Below are positions 10,197 through 19,464 of a stretch of DNA of 45,798 nt, one piece after another. Source of the stretch: Planctomycetota bacterium (lineage in GTDB: Bacteria; Planctomycetota; UBA11346); the NCBI GenBank assembly GCA_003136555.1, contig PLEW01000104.1, positions 1 to 45,798 on the forward strand. Reading direction: 5' to 3'. Every line of letters begins with the position of its first letter. The first letter of the stretch is position 1. The notes beneath the pieces were generated by a model that saw only the letters and a list, made by a program, of their open reading frames with translations, was not told where the DNA came from and did no database searches. Made by a program: the position numbers and the translations under genes.

Positions 10197-10700
10197 GTGG
10201 ATCATGCTGCGGCCGACCCAGGAGTCGACCTCGACCGGATGGCGCAGCATCGTGAGCTCGATGGCTTCAGCCTGTTGCGCGCGTCGACCAATCCGGATCC
10301 GGTGGCCGATATCGGACGGAACCGATTCACCCACCCCTTCCTGCCGCACACCGGAAATCTGCAGTGCAGCGATGTTGTCGACCACGCCGCCATGCCCGAT
10401 CAGGGCGTTGCCGCCCTGATCGGGATCGATTGCAGCACGGCGATATCTCAGTGCGGATCGACGGCGACGGCGTGGAGCTGGTCGCGCTCACGCTGGCGGA
10501 GGAAGCCCCGCACCTGGTGGTGCGGAGGGTCGAGGTGCGTGGGGATCGCGCCCACGCCCGCTTGATCGCTCACGATGGAAAGGCCGAGATCGTGCCCATC
10601 GATCCCATCGAATGGCCTGTGGACGAGCCGATCGGCAGCGGTGCGGTCGAACTGGATTTTCCCCCCGTTCGCGATCCGCGCCCATCTGCTCCGTCGCTGA
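10197..10700 (+). pseudogene. C-terminal remnant of a GH38-type alpha-mannosidase, frameshifted and 5'-truncated
   Basis: Frame 10197: GFSLLRASTNPDPVADIGRNRFTHPFLPHTGNLQCSDVVDHA. Frame 10364: DISVRIDGDGVELVALTLAEEAPHLVVRRVEVRGDRAHARL...GSGAVELDFPP. After C6 (10661-10666), third frame PFAIRAHLLRR*. Together matches the GH38 C-terminal layout (LLR.PT.PDP.AD.G.HRFTYALLPH.G ... GVVL.ALK.AEDG.GLVVRLYE ... F.IRTLRL). Confidence 0.72.
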
Positions 10701-10855
10701 TGAGTCGCAGTGTCGCGCTGCGGCGTGATCCATTCGTCTGGAATTCGACGACCTGGCCTGCGGCCGTGCGCGAGGTGTTGATTCAGATCTGCATAGTGAC
10801 GATGACCGCGGGGTGTTCACGAAGCCACATTATTTTGCTTCATGGTGACCACGTC

Positions 10856-11184
10856 ATGCATAGTGTCGTCACCTTGCTCAGGACAATAGCTTCTCCGACA
10901 GCAACCGTCCGTGAGGCCACGGCGAATCTCTCCCGCCTTCTGGACCTAGCCCACCATGGTCAGTCTACGATAATCACCAAGCGCGGGCGGGCTATAGCAC
11001 GCATAGTGTCCGTTCTGCCACCGAGCACGCACTCTGTAAGCCTTGAAGACGTTTTGGAGTTATTGGACATGGCAGGGCTCAGTGACCCCCCCCCGAGCGT
11101 CCGTGGAAGCCAACGTGGTTCAAGGTGGTGAGACCACGCTCAGGCTATTCCATAAGTGAGTCAGTGGCGAGCATGCGGCGATGA
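10856..11184 (+). pseudogene. Phd/VapB-like antitoxin, frameshifted at a 9-C homopolymer
   Basis: TATVREATANLSRLLDLAHHGQSTIITKRGRAIARIVSVLPP is a Phd/YefM-type N-terminus. The called frame ends at 11131, but shifting frame at C9 (11086-11094) gives ERPWKPTWFKVVRPRSGYSISESVASMRR* ending in an ATGA overlap with the toxin start. Confidence 0.75.
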
Positions 11185-11624
11185 CCGTCTAGTGGGATGC
11201 CAGTGCCTTAGTTGCCGTCTCCATATCGGATGCATGCTCTCAGCGTGCACGAAAGCTCTTTTTCAATATGGGAAAGCCGATGAGTTCCTGGCTGTGTTTT
11301 GCTGAAACGCATGCAGCATTGCGCTCGGCAAAGGATCTTGGACGCATATCATCCGGTGTTTACAGGAACGCAGTGAGGCGATTCGAGGACGATGGGAAGC
11401 AATTCCGTAGAATTCCGGTTAGGGATTCGCTAGCAGCCGAACTCAGGCGGCTGTTCACGCATCACAGCATTCGTGGCGCCGATGCAACGCATTTGGCGAC
11501 GGCGCTTGCGTTTCAGCGTCATTTGGCCGTAGCACATGATCAGATGATCTTTGCTTGTCATGACGCAGCATGAGCGACTGCCGCCGAAGCCGAGCAATTG
11601 CAGGTAGCCTGGTCGGTCACTTAA
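11181..11624 (+). pseudogene. PIN-domain (VapC-like) toxin with in-frame TAG at codon 4 and in-frame TGA near the C-terminus
   Basis: Continuous frame from ATG 11181: MTV*WDASALVAVSISDACSQRARKLFFNMGKPMSSWLCFAETHAALRSAKDLGRIS...IRGADATHLATALAFQRHLAVAHDQMIFACHDAA*ATAAEAEQLQVAWSVT*. WDASALV, AETHAAL and ADATHLATAL are PIN motifs. Stops at 11190-11192 and 11571-11573. Confidence 0.8.
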
Positions 11625-11870
11625 CCTCTGGCGTTGGAATTCTAGTGCCGATGTCGTCGCCATGCTGACATCGGGTGGCGCTTGGCTATGATCAACCGAC
11701 GGCGTACATGCTGGTCGAGATCGCCAGTGACGTCGACAGACGCATTCCCAGGCCGAGGAATTGCTCCATGGAGTGGTAGACGTTCTTCAGCCGGTTGAGG
11801 GAATCGATTGGAAGAGTGGACGAAGTGGGACGTTGAGGAACGCATGGCACAGGCAATGCGGTTCGCCGGG

Positions 11871-14459
11871 TCAACGATTCGCGGTGCGGTGCGCCAATCC
11901 CCCTGAACCGATGTAATCGATCTGCACCCGGGACCAGGTCCAGGTGGCGGATCCGGCATTGGCAGGACCGGGGCTGACGGCCTGCAGGGCGAAGGCGATC
12001 CGCCAGCCGGCGGTCAGGCGCAGCGTCTGCGACCAGTCACTCTGCTGCGGATAGTTGCCGAATCCGCCCGGGAGATTGAGCGGGAGCGTTGCCAGCGGCC
12101 GCATGGCATCGGCATTGAAGCCGAGCAGGGCGATGGTCAGCGCCGCATGGCCGGCGCTGGGGGAGCTGAAGCGCGTCAGCTGACCGCTGGCGTGCACCCG
12201 GTACCAACCGGACTGGGGGGCGCGGAACAGCAATGCCTGGGCCGGACTCGATTGGACGCCTGCGGTGCAGGCTGCGGTCAGATGCTCCAGAGGCGGAGCT
12301 ATCGGGATGAGTCCGTCCGTGACCGCGAGCCCGGGAAGCACTTGGACGGCGCCGCTCCAGGGATTCTCCTGCGGGGACGGAGGTATCGCCCCGGGGATGC
12401 TCCAGCTGAAGCGGCTCGGAGCCGTGCCCGACGGTGCGTCTGCCGGGGGTGGGGTGGTCTGTGCGCTCTCGCCGGTGAGCGCGAGCACCAGGGAGCCCAG
12501 CCGCAGCAGCTTCGGCGCATCATCCGGATGGCCGCGCTGGACGAGGGTGATCACCGCTGTCGCCATGCCATCGTGCGGCACGGGCACGCGGCCCAGGCGT
12601 ATCCGGCTATGCCAGTCTGGACGGACGGTGGCGGTCTGGCCATCGATGGCGATGGTGACGCTGTCGCCATCGCGGGCGCCAAGCAGGCCGACCTGGAGCG
12701 ATGCGCCATCGGCGCCGGATAGGGACTCCGGGGTCAGGGGGACATGCACCGTGATAGCTGGCTGGTCAGCGGTGAAGTCCCGGTGGATGACATCGCCGAA
12801 GAGCGTGCGCTCCCAGCGGCATCGACTCGGAGGCGGAGTGGAGGCGGCGATCGGGAAGCTCAGGCAGCGGACCTCATCGCCAGCGAGCTCCAGCTGGTCG
12901 GGCAGCCGATCGGCCACCATCTCGCCGCTTTCGATGCGCGACCGATCGCTGGATGGCGGTCCAGCCGTCGGCGGCGTCGGCGTCGGCGATGCTGCTGGTG
13001 CGAGCGCGCTGCCGCCGTTGACCCCGCCGGCGGCGGCATCCTGGAAGCCTTCGGGCAGATGGCGCTCCAGGCTGAGGTGCGCGTCCGGTTCGACCAGGCG
13101 TGCGAAGCGCTCGAGCACCAGCCCGGCCGGCGCCATCGGGCCGTCCAGCCGCAGTCCGATCTCCTGGGCGGCAGAGGAGGTATTGACCAGCACGATGGAC
13201 ATCCTGCGGCTGCCGGTCAGATCGTCGCGGGCAACCGCCGCGAACGCCCGCACGGCGCTCTGGGCGGCGCTGGTCGCCAGCCGGGTACCGCGGAAGGGTG
13301 CCCACACCCGGTACACGCGCGCCAGCGCGTGCTGATCGGCAGGATCGGTGCCCTTGAGGAAGGTGAACTTGCCGCCGGCGTCGGCGAACAGGTCGTGCGG
13401 CTGGAGGCTGAGCAGCAGATCGGGCTGGAGATCGAGGAATGCCATGACCTGCTCCTGCCAGCTCGCCACGCGGCGCCGCCAGACGCGGGCCGGAGAGGCG
13501 ATATCCTCGGGCTTGAGGTAGACGCCGTATTCGCTGATCATGACGGGTATGCGCTTGCCGGTACTCAGCCACAGGGCGTTGACGATGGTCTGCACCTCCT
13601 CGACCCCGACGGATGCGCTCGCATCATAGAGGTGGAAGTCGACGAAATCGAGCTGGTCACCCACCTGGGCGATGAGCGGTTCGGCCCACTGCTTCCAGGT
13701 GTACCAGGAAGCCGACCCTGCCTGGGCCGGAGGCCATGAGAGCGGCCAGCAGAGGGTCGGCCCGCCGATCTTCACTCCAGGGTTGCGCTCGCGCACGGCT
13801 GTCGCCACGGCGCGGAAGATCGTCGCCCACTCCCGCCCGTCATGACCCTGCTGGAACCAGGAGGCATTCGGCTCATTGCCCAGGTGGAGCCAGGTCAGCT
13901 GGGGATCGGCACGGCGCATGAGCGCGACGTATTCCGCCCACATCTCGCCAGCGGCGAGCGGGTCCTTGGGGAAGTCGGTGATGCTGGGCTTGCCTGCGGT
14001 GGCCATGCCACCGTTGAGCGAGTCCGGGTAGCCCAGGAGATACAGCATCGGCTCGATGCCGAGGTCCCGCCAGGCGCGCAGGCATTGTGGGATGGCGTAA
14101 CCGCCGAGGGGATGGTCCAGGCGGTTCAGGGCCTCCGGGGAATCGGCCCAGCCGGCGGCTGGATGGGCATCCTTAGCGAAGACCCAGCGGGAATCGCCCG
14201 GCAGGCCTGCCCAGCGGATGCCGCTGCGCCGCAGGATCGGCAGCCAGGGCGAATCGGTGGAGGTGGCGGCGCCATCATAGGCGGTGATGCCGAACAGGCC
14301 ATCGGGGATGGCCGAGACGCCGTTGATCTCCTGGATGGTATCGCTGTGGACGATGACGTCATCCGCAGTCAGCGGAGCGATGGTCAGCAGTGAGGCGCAG
14401 GCGAGGGCGAGGTGACGGGAGAGGCGGTGGGAGGTGGAGGTCGTGGGTGACGCTGGCAT
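11871..14459 (-). CDS. Secreted clan GH-A glycoside hydrolase (GH39/GH86-like) with C-terminal accessory domains
   Basis: GLFGITAYDGA, RRSGIRWAGLPGDSRW, LTWLHLGNEPNASWFQQGHDGREWATIFRAVATAVRERNPGVKIGGPT, LDFVDFHLYD, RIPVMISEYGVY: (beta/alpha)8 retaining hydrolase with NEP and SEYG acidic motifs. Exact family uncertain. Confidence 0.72.
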   Translation of the reverse strand: MPASPTTSTSHRLSRHLALACASLLTIAPLTADDVIVHSDTIQEINGVSAIPDGLFGITAYDGAATSTDSPWLPILRRSGIRWAGLPGDSRWVFAKDAHPAAGWADSPEALNRLDHPLGGYAIPQCLRAWRDLGIEPMLYLLGYPDSLNGGMATAGKPSITDFPKDPLAAGEMWAEYVALMRRADPQLTWLHLGNEPNASWFQQGHDGREWATIFRAVATAVRERNPGVKIGGPTLCWPLSWPPAQAGSASWYTWKQWAEPLIAQVGDQLDFVDFHLYDASASVGVEEVQTIVNALWLSTGKRIPVMISEYGVYLKPEDIASPARVWRRRVASWQEQVMAFLDLQPDLLLSLQPHDLFADAGGKFTFLKGTDPADQHALARVYRVWAPFRGTRLATSAAQSAVRAFAAVARDDLTGSRRMSIVLVNTSSAAQEIGLRLDGPMAPAGLVLERFARLVEPDAHLSLERHLPEGFQDAAAGGVNGGSALAPAASPTPTPPTAGPPSSDRSRIESGEMVADRLPDQLELAGDEVRCLSFPIAASTPPPSRCRWERTLFGDVIHRDFTADQPAITVHVPLTPESLSGADGASLQVGLLGARDGDSVTIAIDGQTATVRPDWHSRIRLGRVPVPHDGMATAVITLVQRGHPDDAPKLLRLGSLVLALTGESAQTTPPPADAPSGTAPSRFSWSIPGAIPPSPQENPWSGAVQVLPGLAVTDGLIPIAPPLEHLTAACTAGVQSSPAQALLFRAPQSGWYRVHASGQLTRFSSPSAGHAALTIALLGFNADAMRPLATLPLNLPGGFGNYPQQSDWSQTLRLTAGWRIAFALQAVSPGPANAGSATWTWSRVQIDYIGSGGLAHRTANR

Positions 14460-14474
14460 GGTCGCTCCTGGGGT

Positions 14475-15494
14475 TCACGGGACCCGGGCGGTCGAGGCGC
14501 GTGGCGCGAAGGTGACGGGGACGAGCAGGCGCTGCGGCGCCGAGCGATCGCCGGCGCAGCGAACCAGCATGCGCCGGGCGGCGAGGCTGCCGATCTGGTA
14601 GGCATGCTGCTGGACGGTGGTGAGGGGGGGAGCCATCAGGGCGGCAAGGGGCAGATCCCCGAAGCCGATGATCGACAGATCCGCGGGAATGCGCCGGCCC
14701 AGGCGTGCGGCCGCGCGATAGGCACCAGCAGCCAGGAGATCATTGGCGCAGAACATGGCGGTGATGCGTGGCGCTGCGGCGAGCAGCTGGCATGCCTGCT
14801 GCTCGCCATCGCTGAAGGTCGGATCTTCTGCGACCTGGCATGCCGCGCCGGCGGCGGCGGCGGCGGCGAGGAAGGCATCATGCCGCTGCCTGCCGGTGCT
14901 GGTGAAGAGCGCGCCGGCGACATGGCCGAGGTGGCGATGGCCGAGGGCCAGGAAGTGCTCGGCGGCCAGGCGGCCGCCGTCAGCGTCATCGCAGCCGACG
15001 AAATCGACCTGGGCATTGGTCAGCACCCGGTCCACGGCGATGACCGGCAGGTCCCGCTCGATGGCTTCGTGGAAGTAGACGTCATCGGCATCGTCGATCA
15101 CCGGACGCAGGATGATGCCATCGACGCGCCGGTCGATCATGCGGTGGAGCTGCTCCAGTTCGGTCACCGTGCGGTGCGGCGGTCGTGCTGGGCCGCTCCA
15201 CAGGACCAGTGGGCAGAAGTCCTCCGCGACCAGGGCGTCGTGGATGCCGCAGACCATGTCGGCATGGAAGGGATCATCCACCGGCACCATGACCCCGATG
15301 GTGCGCGTGCGCCCGGTCTGCATGCCCTGGACCAGCAGATTGGGCCGGTAGCGCAAGCGCCTGGCGGCTGCGGTGATGCGCCGTGCGGTCGCCGGCGCGA
15401 CCGTGCCCTGGCCGCGCAGGACGCGTGACACTGTGCTGATCGCCACCCCGGCATGGCGGGCGATGTCGGCGAGGCTCGGCAATGGGCGTGGCAT
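14475..15494 (-). CDS. LacI-family transcriptional regulator
   Basis: PSLADIARHAGVAISTVSRVLRGQGTVAPATARRITAAARRLRYRPNLLVQGMQTGRTRTIGVMVP; start MPRPLPSLAD. Immediately upstream of and co-directional with the clan-A hydrolase. Confidence 0.93.
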   Translation of the reverse strand: MPRPLPSLADIARHAGVAISTVSRVLRGQGTVAPATARRITAAARRLRYRPNLLVQGMQTGRTRTIGVMVPVDDPFHADMVCGIHDALVAEDFCPLVLWSGPARPPHRTVTELEQLHRMIDRRVDGIILRPVIDDADDVYFHEAIERDLPVIAVDRVLTNAQVDFVGCDDADGGRLAAEHFLALGHRHLGHVAGALFTSTGRQRHDAFLAAAAAAGAACQVAEDPTFSDGEQQACQLLAAAPRITAMFCANDLLAAGAYRAAARLGRRIPADLSIIGFGDLPLAALMAPPLTTVQQHAYQIGSLAARRMLVRCAGDRSAPQRLLVPVTFAPRASTARVP

Positions 15495-15767
15495 GGGCAC
15501 GGCTGAGTATTGATAAAAAATGCTGAAAGCAACTATTTGCCTAAAATCCCATCTGCGATGCTTCCCAGGCATGCATTGACGTCGTCAAGCGCCTGCCCCG
15601 CCGGCGGCGAATGGGCATCAGCGCGCTGCATCTGCTCGGCCCCCATGCCGATGACCGCTGCGTCGAATCCGCCTGCATTGCCACGGAACCGAGCGCTCGC
15701 GGTGGAGCATGGCACCCGCCGTGCGCCTCGCCATTTCCTGACCTGACAGCCGCAGGAGAATGCCTCC

Positions 15768-16013
15768 ATGATCGCCATCCATCCCCGATCCCTCGTTGAT
15801 GAAGCCGGACGTCACGTGGCTGTCCAGGTGCCGGTGGACGGGTTCCGCATCCAGGCAATCTCCGCCTATGAGGCTGGCAAGGCCAGCGAGGGTGAGGCGG
15901 CGACGATGCTCGGCATCACGCGGCCAGAAGGTGATGCTCTGGCTGCCGCTGCCGGCTCATCCACCTGTTCCCATACGCGCGAATCGCTGGAGGCGGAGCT
16001 CGCCGATCGCTGA
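15768..16013 (+). CDS. Small putative antitoxin-like protein (UPF0175-like segment)
   Basis: MIAIHPRSLVDEAGRHVAVQVPVDGF opening resembles short antitoxins; AISAYEAGKASEGEAATMLGITR resembles UPF0175; RESLEAELADR tail. Confidence 0.4.
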   Translation: MIAIHPRSLVDEAGRHVAVQVPVDGFRIQAISAYEAGKASEGEAATMLGITRPEGDALAAAAGSSTCSHTRESLEAELADR

Positions 16014-16159
16014 AGTCGGGATCATCGACGCCAGCCCCTGCATCCCCGGAGAGGAGATCGAGGCGCATGGCAAGCAAGCCTACAGGCTGCACGCGGCGAG
16101 AGATGCCAGCGTGCAGCCATCGATGGGTTGCCAGGTGATCAGTGCACGCTCACGGGGAG

Positions 16160-16660
16160 CTATTTGCTCGCCACGGGAGGACTATCGAGAGGAAGCACCA
16201 TGGAGCCATGATCCTGTATGAAGAGGGTCAATACCCATGGTTCATGATTCGAGGAGAGCGCTTGCGGTACTGAGCCGTAGATCTCGATTTCTCTGCTGGC
16301 GCTAGGAAGGATCGTATATGAGCTGCCTAATACCCGAGCAGCTTCCCCCCCGACATCATCATAGTCGCTGTTGTGACCCCAGCGTATGGCCTGGATCGTG
16401 GCCATCTGATTATTGCTGACTGCCGCAGCCCAGAACGCCTGCCCGGTCGGAGCTTTCAGCGTGATGGGAGAGGATGACTGATTGGTGACCTTCACCCAGG
16501 CATCGATTGAGGTGCTGCTTTTGATGAACTGCTCAACGGCGACATGCAATCCCGAATTATCGGCGGTGGGCGCCTTCGCGGGATCGAAGCGTACCAGCCC
16601 CTCGTCGCATCCCGTCAGGGCGATGATGAGGGTGGTCAGGGCTAGCGTTTTCGGTTTCAT
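16160..16660 (-). CDS. Hypothetical lipoprotein
   Basis: MKPKTLALTTLIIALTGCDEG signal with lipobox; RBS-like AAAAGGAAC upstream; 166 aa. Confidence 0.65.
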   Translation of the reverse strand: MKPKTLALTTLIIALTGCDEGLVRFDPAKAPTADNSGLHVAVEQFIKSSTSIDAWVKVTNQSSSPITLKAPTGQAFWAAAVSNNQMATIQAIRWGHNSDYDDVGGEAARVLGSSYTILPSASREIEIYGSVPQALSSNHEPWVLTLFIQDHGSMVLPLDSPPVASK

Positions 16661-17392
16661 GAGTTGTTCCTTTTCCGGGGATCTTTGCAGTCCCCGATGG
16701 GTGAGGGTGAACGGCGAGTGTACTGACAGGGGCGCTTTGACTGTTCCTGGATTCGCTTGTCCTGGCCCGCGGGCTGGGCTCGGGCCGAAAGCATTGGCGA
16801 GGAATGGGACACGCGTCGGAGATGACTTGGTCAGAGTCCCATGCATTCAAACAGAACCACGTGATCCGGCAGCGGTATTCCAGCACAGGTTGTGCCATGG
16901 CGCTGCATGGCCGAGGCAACGGCACGTATCAGACCCGTCTCTCAGGGCGCGATGACGGGCATCAGTGATGTATCGGCTGGACGTGCGGGTGGTGTGTTTG
17001 ATGGATCGCGACGATGGTCGTGATGAGGAGATGCCGACGTCATCCGCTCGTCTCGATGGGAGGAGCGAAGCGGGTGCCAATACGACCATGTCCTGGTCAA
17101 GGCGTGTCGCGGATTCATCAGTGCAAAGCGCATGCATTCGCGCGGCAGTCGAGGGGAAAACGCATGATCATGGGCTCATGGCCTGAGACTGATGGCGGGC
17201 TCGAGCGGCAGGGTGATGATCTGCTGGTCGCAGGCGCTGACCCCGATGCTGTCCCGAAGGTCGGCTACTCGTCTCATCGCCGAGTCCTGGAATGATCCAG
17301 GAACATCCGAACGATTGGCGTGGCGCTCGCTCAGCACCCATGACCGATGCTCGATGATCGGTCGACGATCACGCTCAATCACGGAGGCTGCC

Positions 17393-17800
17393 ATGGGCAC
17401 CACACGGCTCATCATGTCGCTCATCATTCTGTCTGTCAGCTCCATCGCCTTGGATGCGAGATCCTTCGGCGAGGACGCTGGAGCTGCCCCGCCAGGAGGA
17501 GGCGCAGCCCAGGCAGGCCAGTCATCCGCTCCCCAGGACGGCGGAGATCCGCAGGTCCATATAGGGCGAACGGGCGAAGGACCGACCAATGGTCCCGGCA
17601 CCGGGCTCCCCGGTTCGGAAAGCCGCGGCCAGGCCGTTCCCGGGTCAGGGACATCGGGATCAACCCTCAACATCCCCAACATCGCCAACGGGGGCATTCC
17701 CCATCCGTCGGTTCCTAATCCTGGGCAGACACCGACGGGAACCGGGAGCTCGCCTCCGACGTCAACGCTTGGAACCCCAAGTACCGGGGGAAGTCGCTGA
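17393..17800 (+). CDS. Small secreted Gly/Pro/Ser-rich low-complexity protein
   Basis: MGTTRLIMSLIILSVSSIALDARSFG signal-like N-terminus with ACGGAGG upstream, then PGGGAAQAGQ...GPTNGPGTGLPGSES...TPTGTGSSPPTSTLGTPSTGGSR. Confidence 0.5.
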   Translation: MGTTRLIMSLIILSVSSIALDARSFGEDAGAAPPGGGAAQAGQSSAPQDGGDPQVHIGRTGEGPTNGPGTGLPGSESRGQAVPGSGTSGSTLNIPNIANGGIPHPSVPNPGQTPTGTGSSPPTSTLGTPSTGGSR

Positions 17801-17978
17801 CCAGGATTCGGCGTTGACTGCCCTGGGCCACTGACCGCTGACAGCTGGGGACGCACGCCCGGGCCGGAATGCGTCCTGTATCCTGATCTGGAGCGGGCTG
17901 CGAGACGACCATGGCCCACCGCAGGCGATTCACGGTATCCATGCGGCGCCGATCAGGCAACGCTCCGATGCATGACGC

Positions 17979-19403
17979 TCAGGCGATGACCGCCTTGACC
18001 ACCTGCCCCTCGACATCGGTGAGGCGGTAGTCGCGGCCGTTGAAGCGGTAGGTGAGCTTCTCGTGATCGAGGCCCATCAAGTGGAGGATGGTGGCATGCA
18101 GATCGTGGACGCTGACCTTGTCCTGCACCGCCTTGTGGCCCAGCTCGTCGGTGGCGCCGTGATGGGTGCCGGCCTTGACTCCGCCGCCGGCCAGCCAGGT
18201 GGTGAAGGCGTGGGGGTTGTGGTCTCGGCCCGAGGTCTTGCTCTCCTTGGTGCGCTGCGACACCGGCAGGCGGCCGAATTCGCCGCCCCAGATCACCAGG
18301 GTCGAATCGAGCATTCCGCGCTGGGCGAGATCAGTGAGCAGGCCGGCGATGGGCGTATCGGTCTCGGCGGCGAAGCCGCGGTGATTGCCGGCGAGATCGG
18401 CATGGCCATCCCAGCTCTTCTCGTTGTCCATGCCGCCGGAGTAGATCTGCACGCAGCGCACGCCACGCGCGACCAGCCGGCGTGCGAGCAGGCATTGCCG
18501 TCCGTAGTGGGCGCAGGCCGGATTGTCGAGGCCGTAGAGCTTGGTGACCGCCTCCGGCTCGCGGCTGAGGTCGAGCGCCTCCGGCGCCGCCGTCTGCATG
18601 CGGTAGGCGAGTTCGAATGAGGCGATGCGAGCCTCCATCTCGTCGTCGGCGCCGCTGGTGCGGTGGTTGAGCCGCGCGAGCAGGTCGAGCTGGGAGCGCT
18701 GCGCGCCCTGGCTGAGGCTCGGATCGCGCTCGAGATCGCCGATCGGCGCACCCTGGGGCTTGAGCGCAGTGCCCTGGTAGATGCCCGGGAGGAATCCCGC
18801 GTTCCAGTTCGCCGAGTAGCCCTTGGGCACGCCGCGGCCCTTGGTGTCGGTCATCACCACGAAGGCGGGCAGGTCGCGAGCCGCCGAGCCCAGCCCGTAG
18901 GTCAGCCAGGCGCCCATGCTCGGGAAGCCCATGCGCGCCATCCCCGAGTTGATCTTCAGCAGCGCCGGTGCGTGGTTGTTGGAATCCGTCCAGCAACTGT
19001 GCAGGAAGGCCATCTTGTCGACGTGCTGCGACAGGGCGGGAAAGATCTCGGATACCCAGGAACCGCTCTGGCCATGCTGGCTGAAGGCGAATGGCGATTT
19101 CATCAGCGGACCGACCTGGTCGGTGAAGAAGCCGGTGTCCTTGTCGAAGCCGGCGAGATCCTTGCCATCCTGCTTGGCGAGCTCGGGCTTGTAATCCCAG
19201 GTGTCGATATGGCTGGGCCCGCCATTCATGAACACCCAGATGACCGACTTGGCCTTGCAGGGGAAATGACCGGGCTTGACCGCGAGCGGGTCGCTGGGCT
19301 CCCCGGCATTCAGCCCGAGCGAATCCAGGAGCCCGGCAAGGGCGATCAGCCCCATGCCATTGCCTGCCCGAGCGAGCAGATCGCGACGCGAGATGATGGA
19401 CAT
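17979..19403 (-). CDS. DUF1501 protein (sulfatase/alkaline-phosphatase-like), cassette A
   Basis: Tat-like [114 protein letters not shown]. Confidence 0.92.
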   Translation of the reverse strand: MSIISRRDLLARAGNGMGLIALAGLLDSLGLNAGEPSDPLAVKPGHFPCKAKSVIWVFMNGGPSHIDTWDYKPELAKQDGKDLAGFDKDTGFFTDQVGPLMKSPFAFSQHGQSGSWVSEIFPALSQHVDKMAFLHSCWTDSNNHAPALLKINSGMARMGFPSMGAWLTYGLGSAARDLPAFVVMTDTKGRGVPKGYSANWNAGFLPGIYQGTALKPQGAPIGDLERDPSLSQGAQRSQLDLLARLNHRTSGADDEMEARIASFELAYRMQTAAPEALDLSREPEAVTKLYGLDNPACAHYGRQCLLARRLVARGVRCVQIYSGGMDNEKSWDGHADLAGNHRGFAAETDTPIAGLLTDLAQRGMLDSTLVIWGGEFGRLPVSQRTKESKTSGRDHNPHAFTTWLAGGGVKAGTHHGATDELGHKAVQDKVSVHDLHATILHLMGLDHEKLTYRFNGRDYRLTDVEGQVVKAVIA

Positions 19404-19464
19404 GGGTGCTCTCGTGGTGGCGGTGGGTGGCCTGGTGGCGCTTGGCGGTGCCGGTGACCGTCGC

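Noticed and set aside
11630-11870. Minus-strand tail LNRLKNVYHSMEQFLGLGMRLSTSLAISTSMYAVG
   Set aside because: Protein-like, but no start and no family recognised; insufficient to call.
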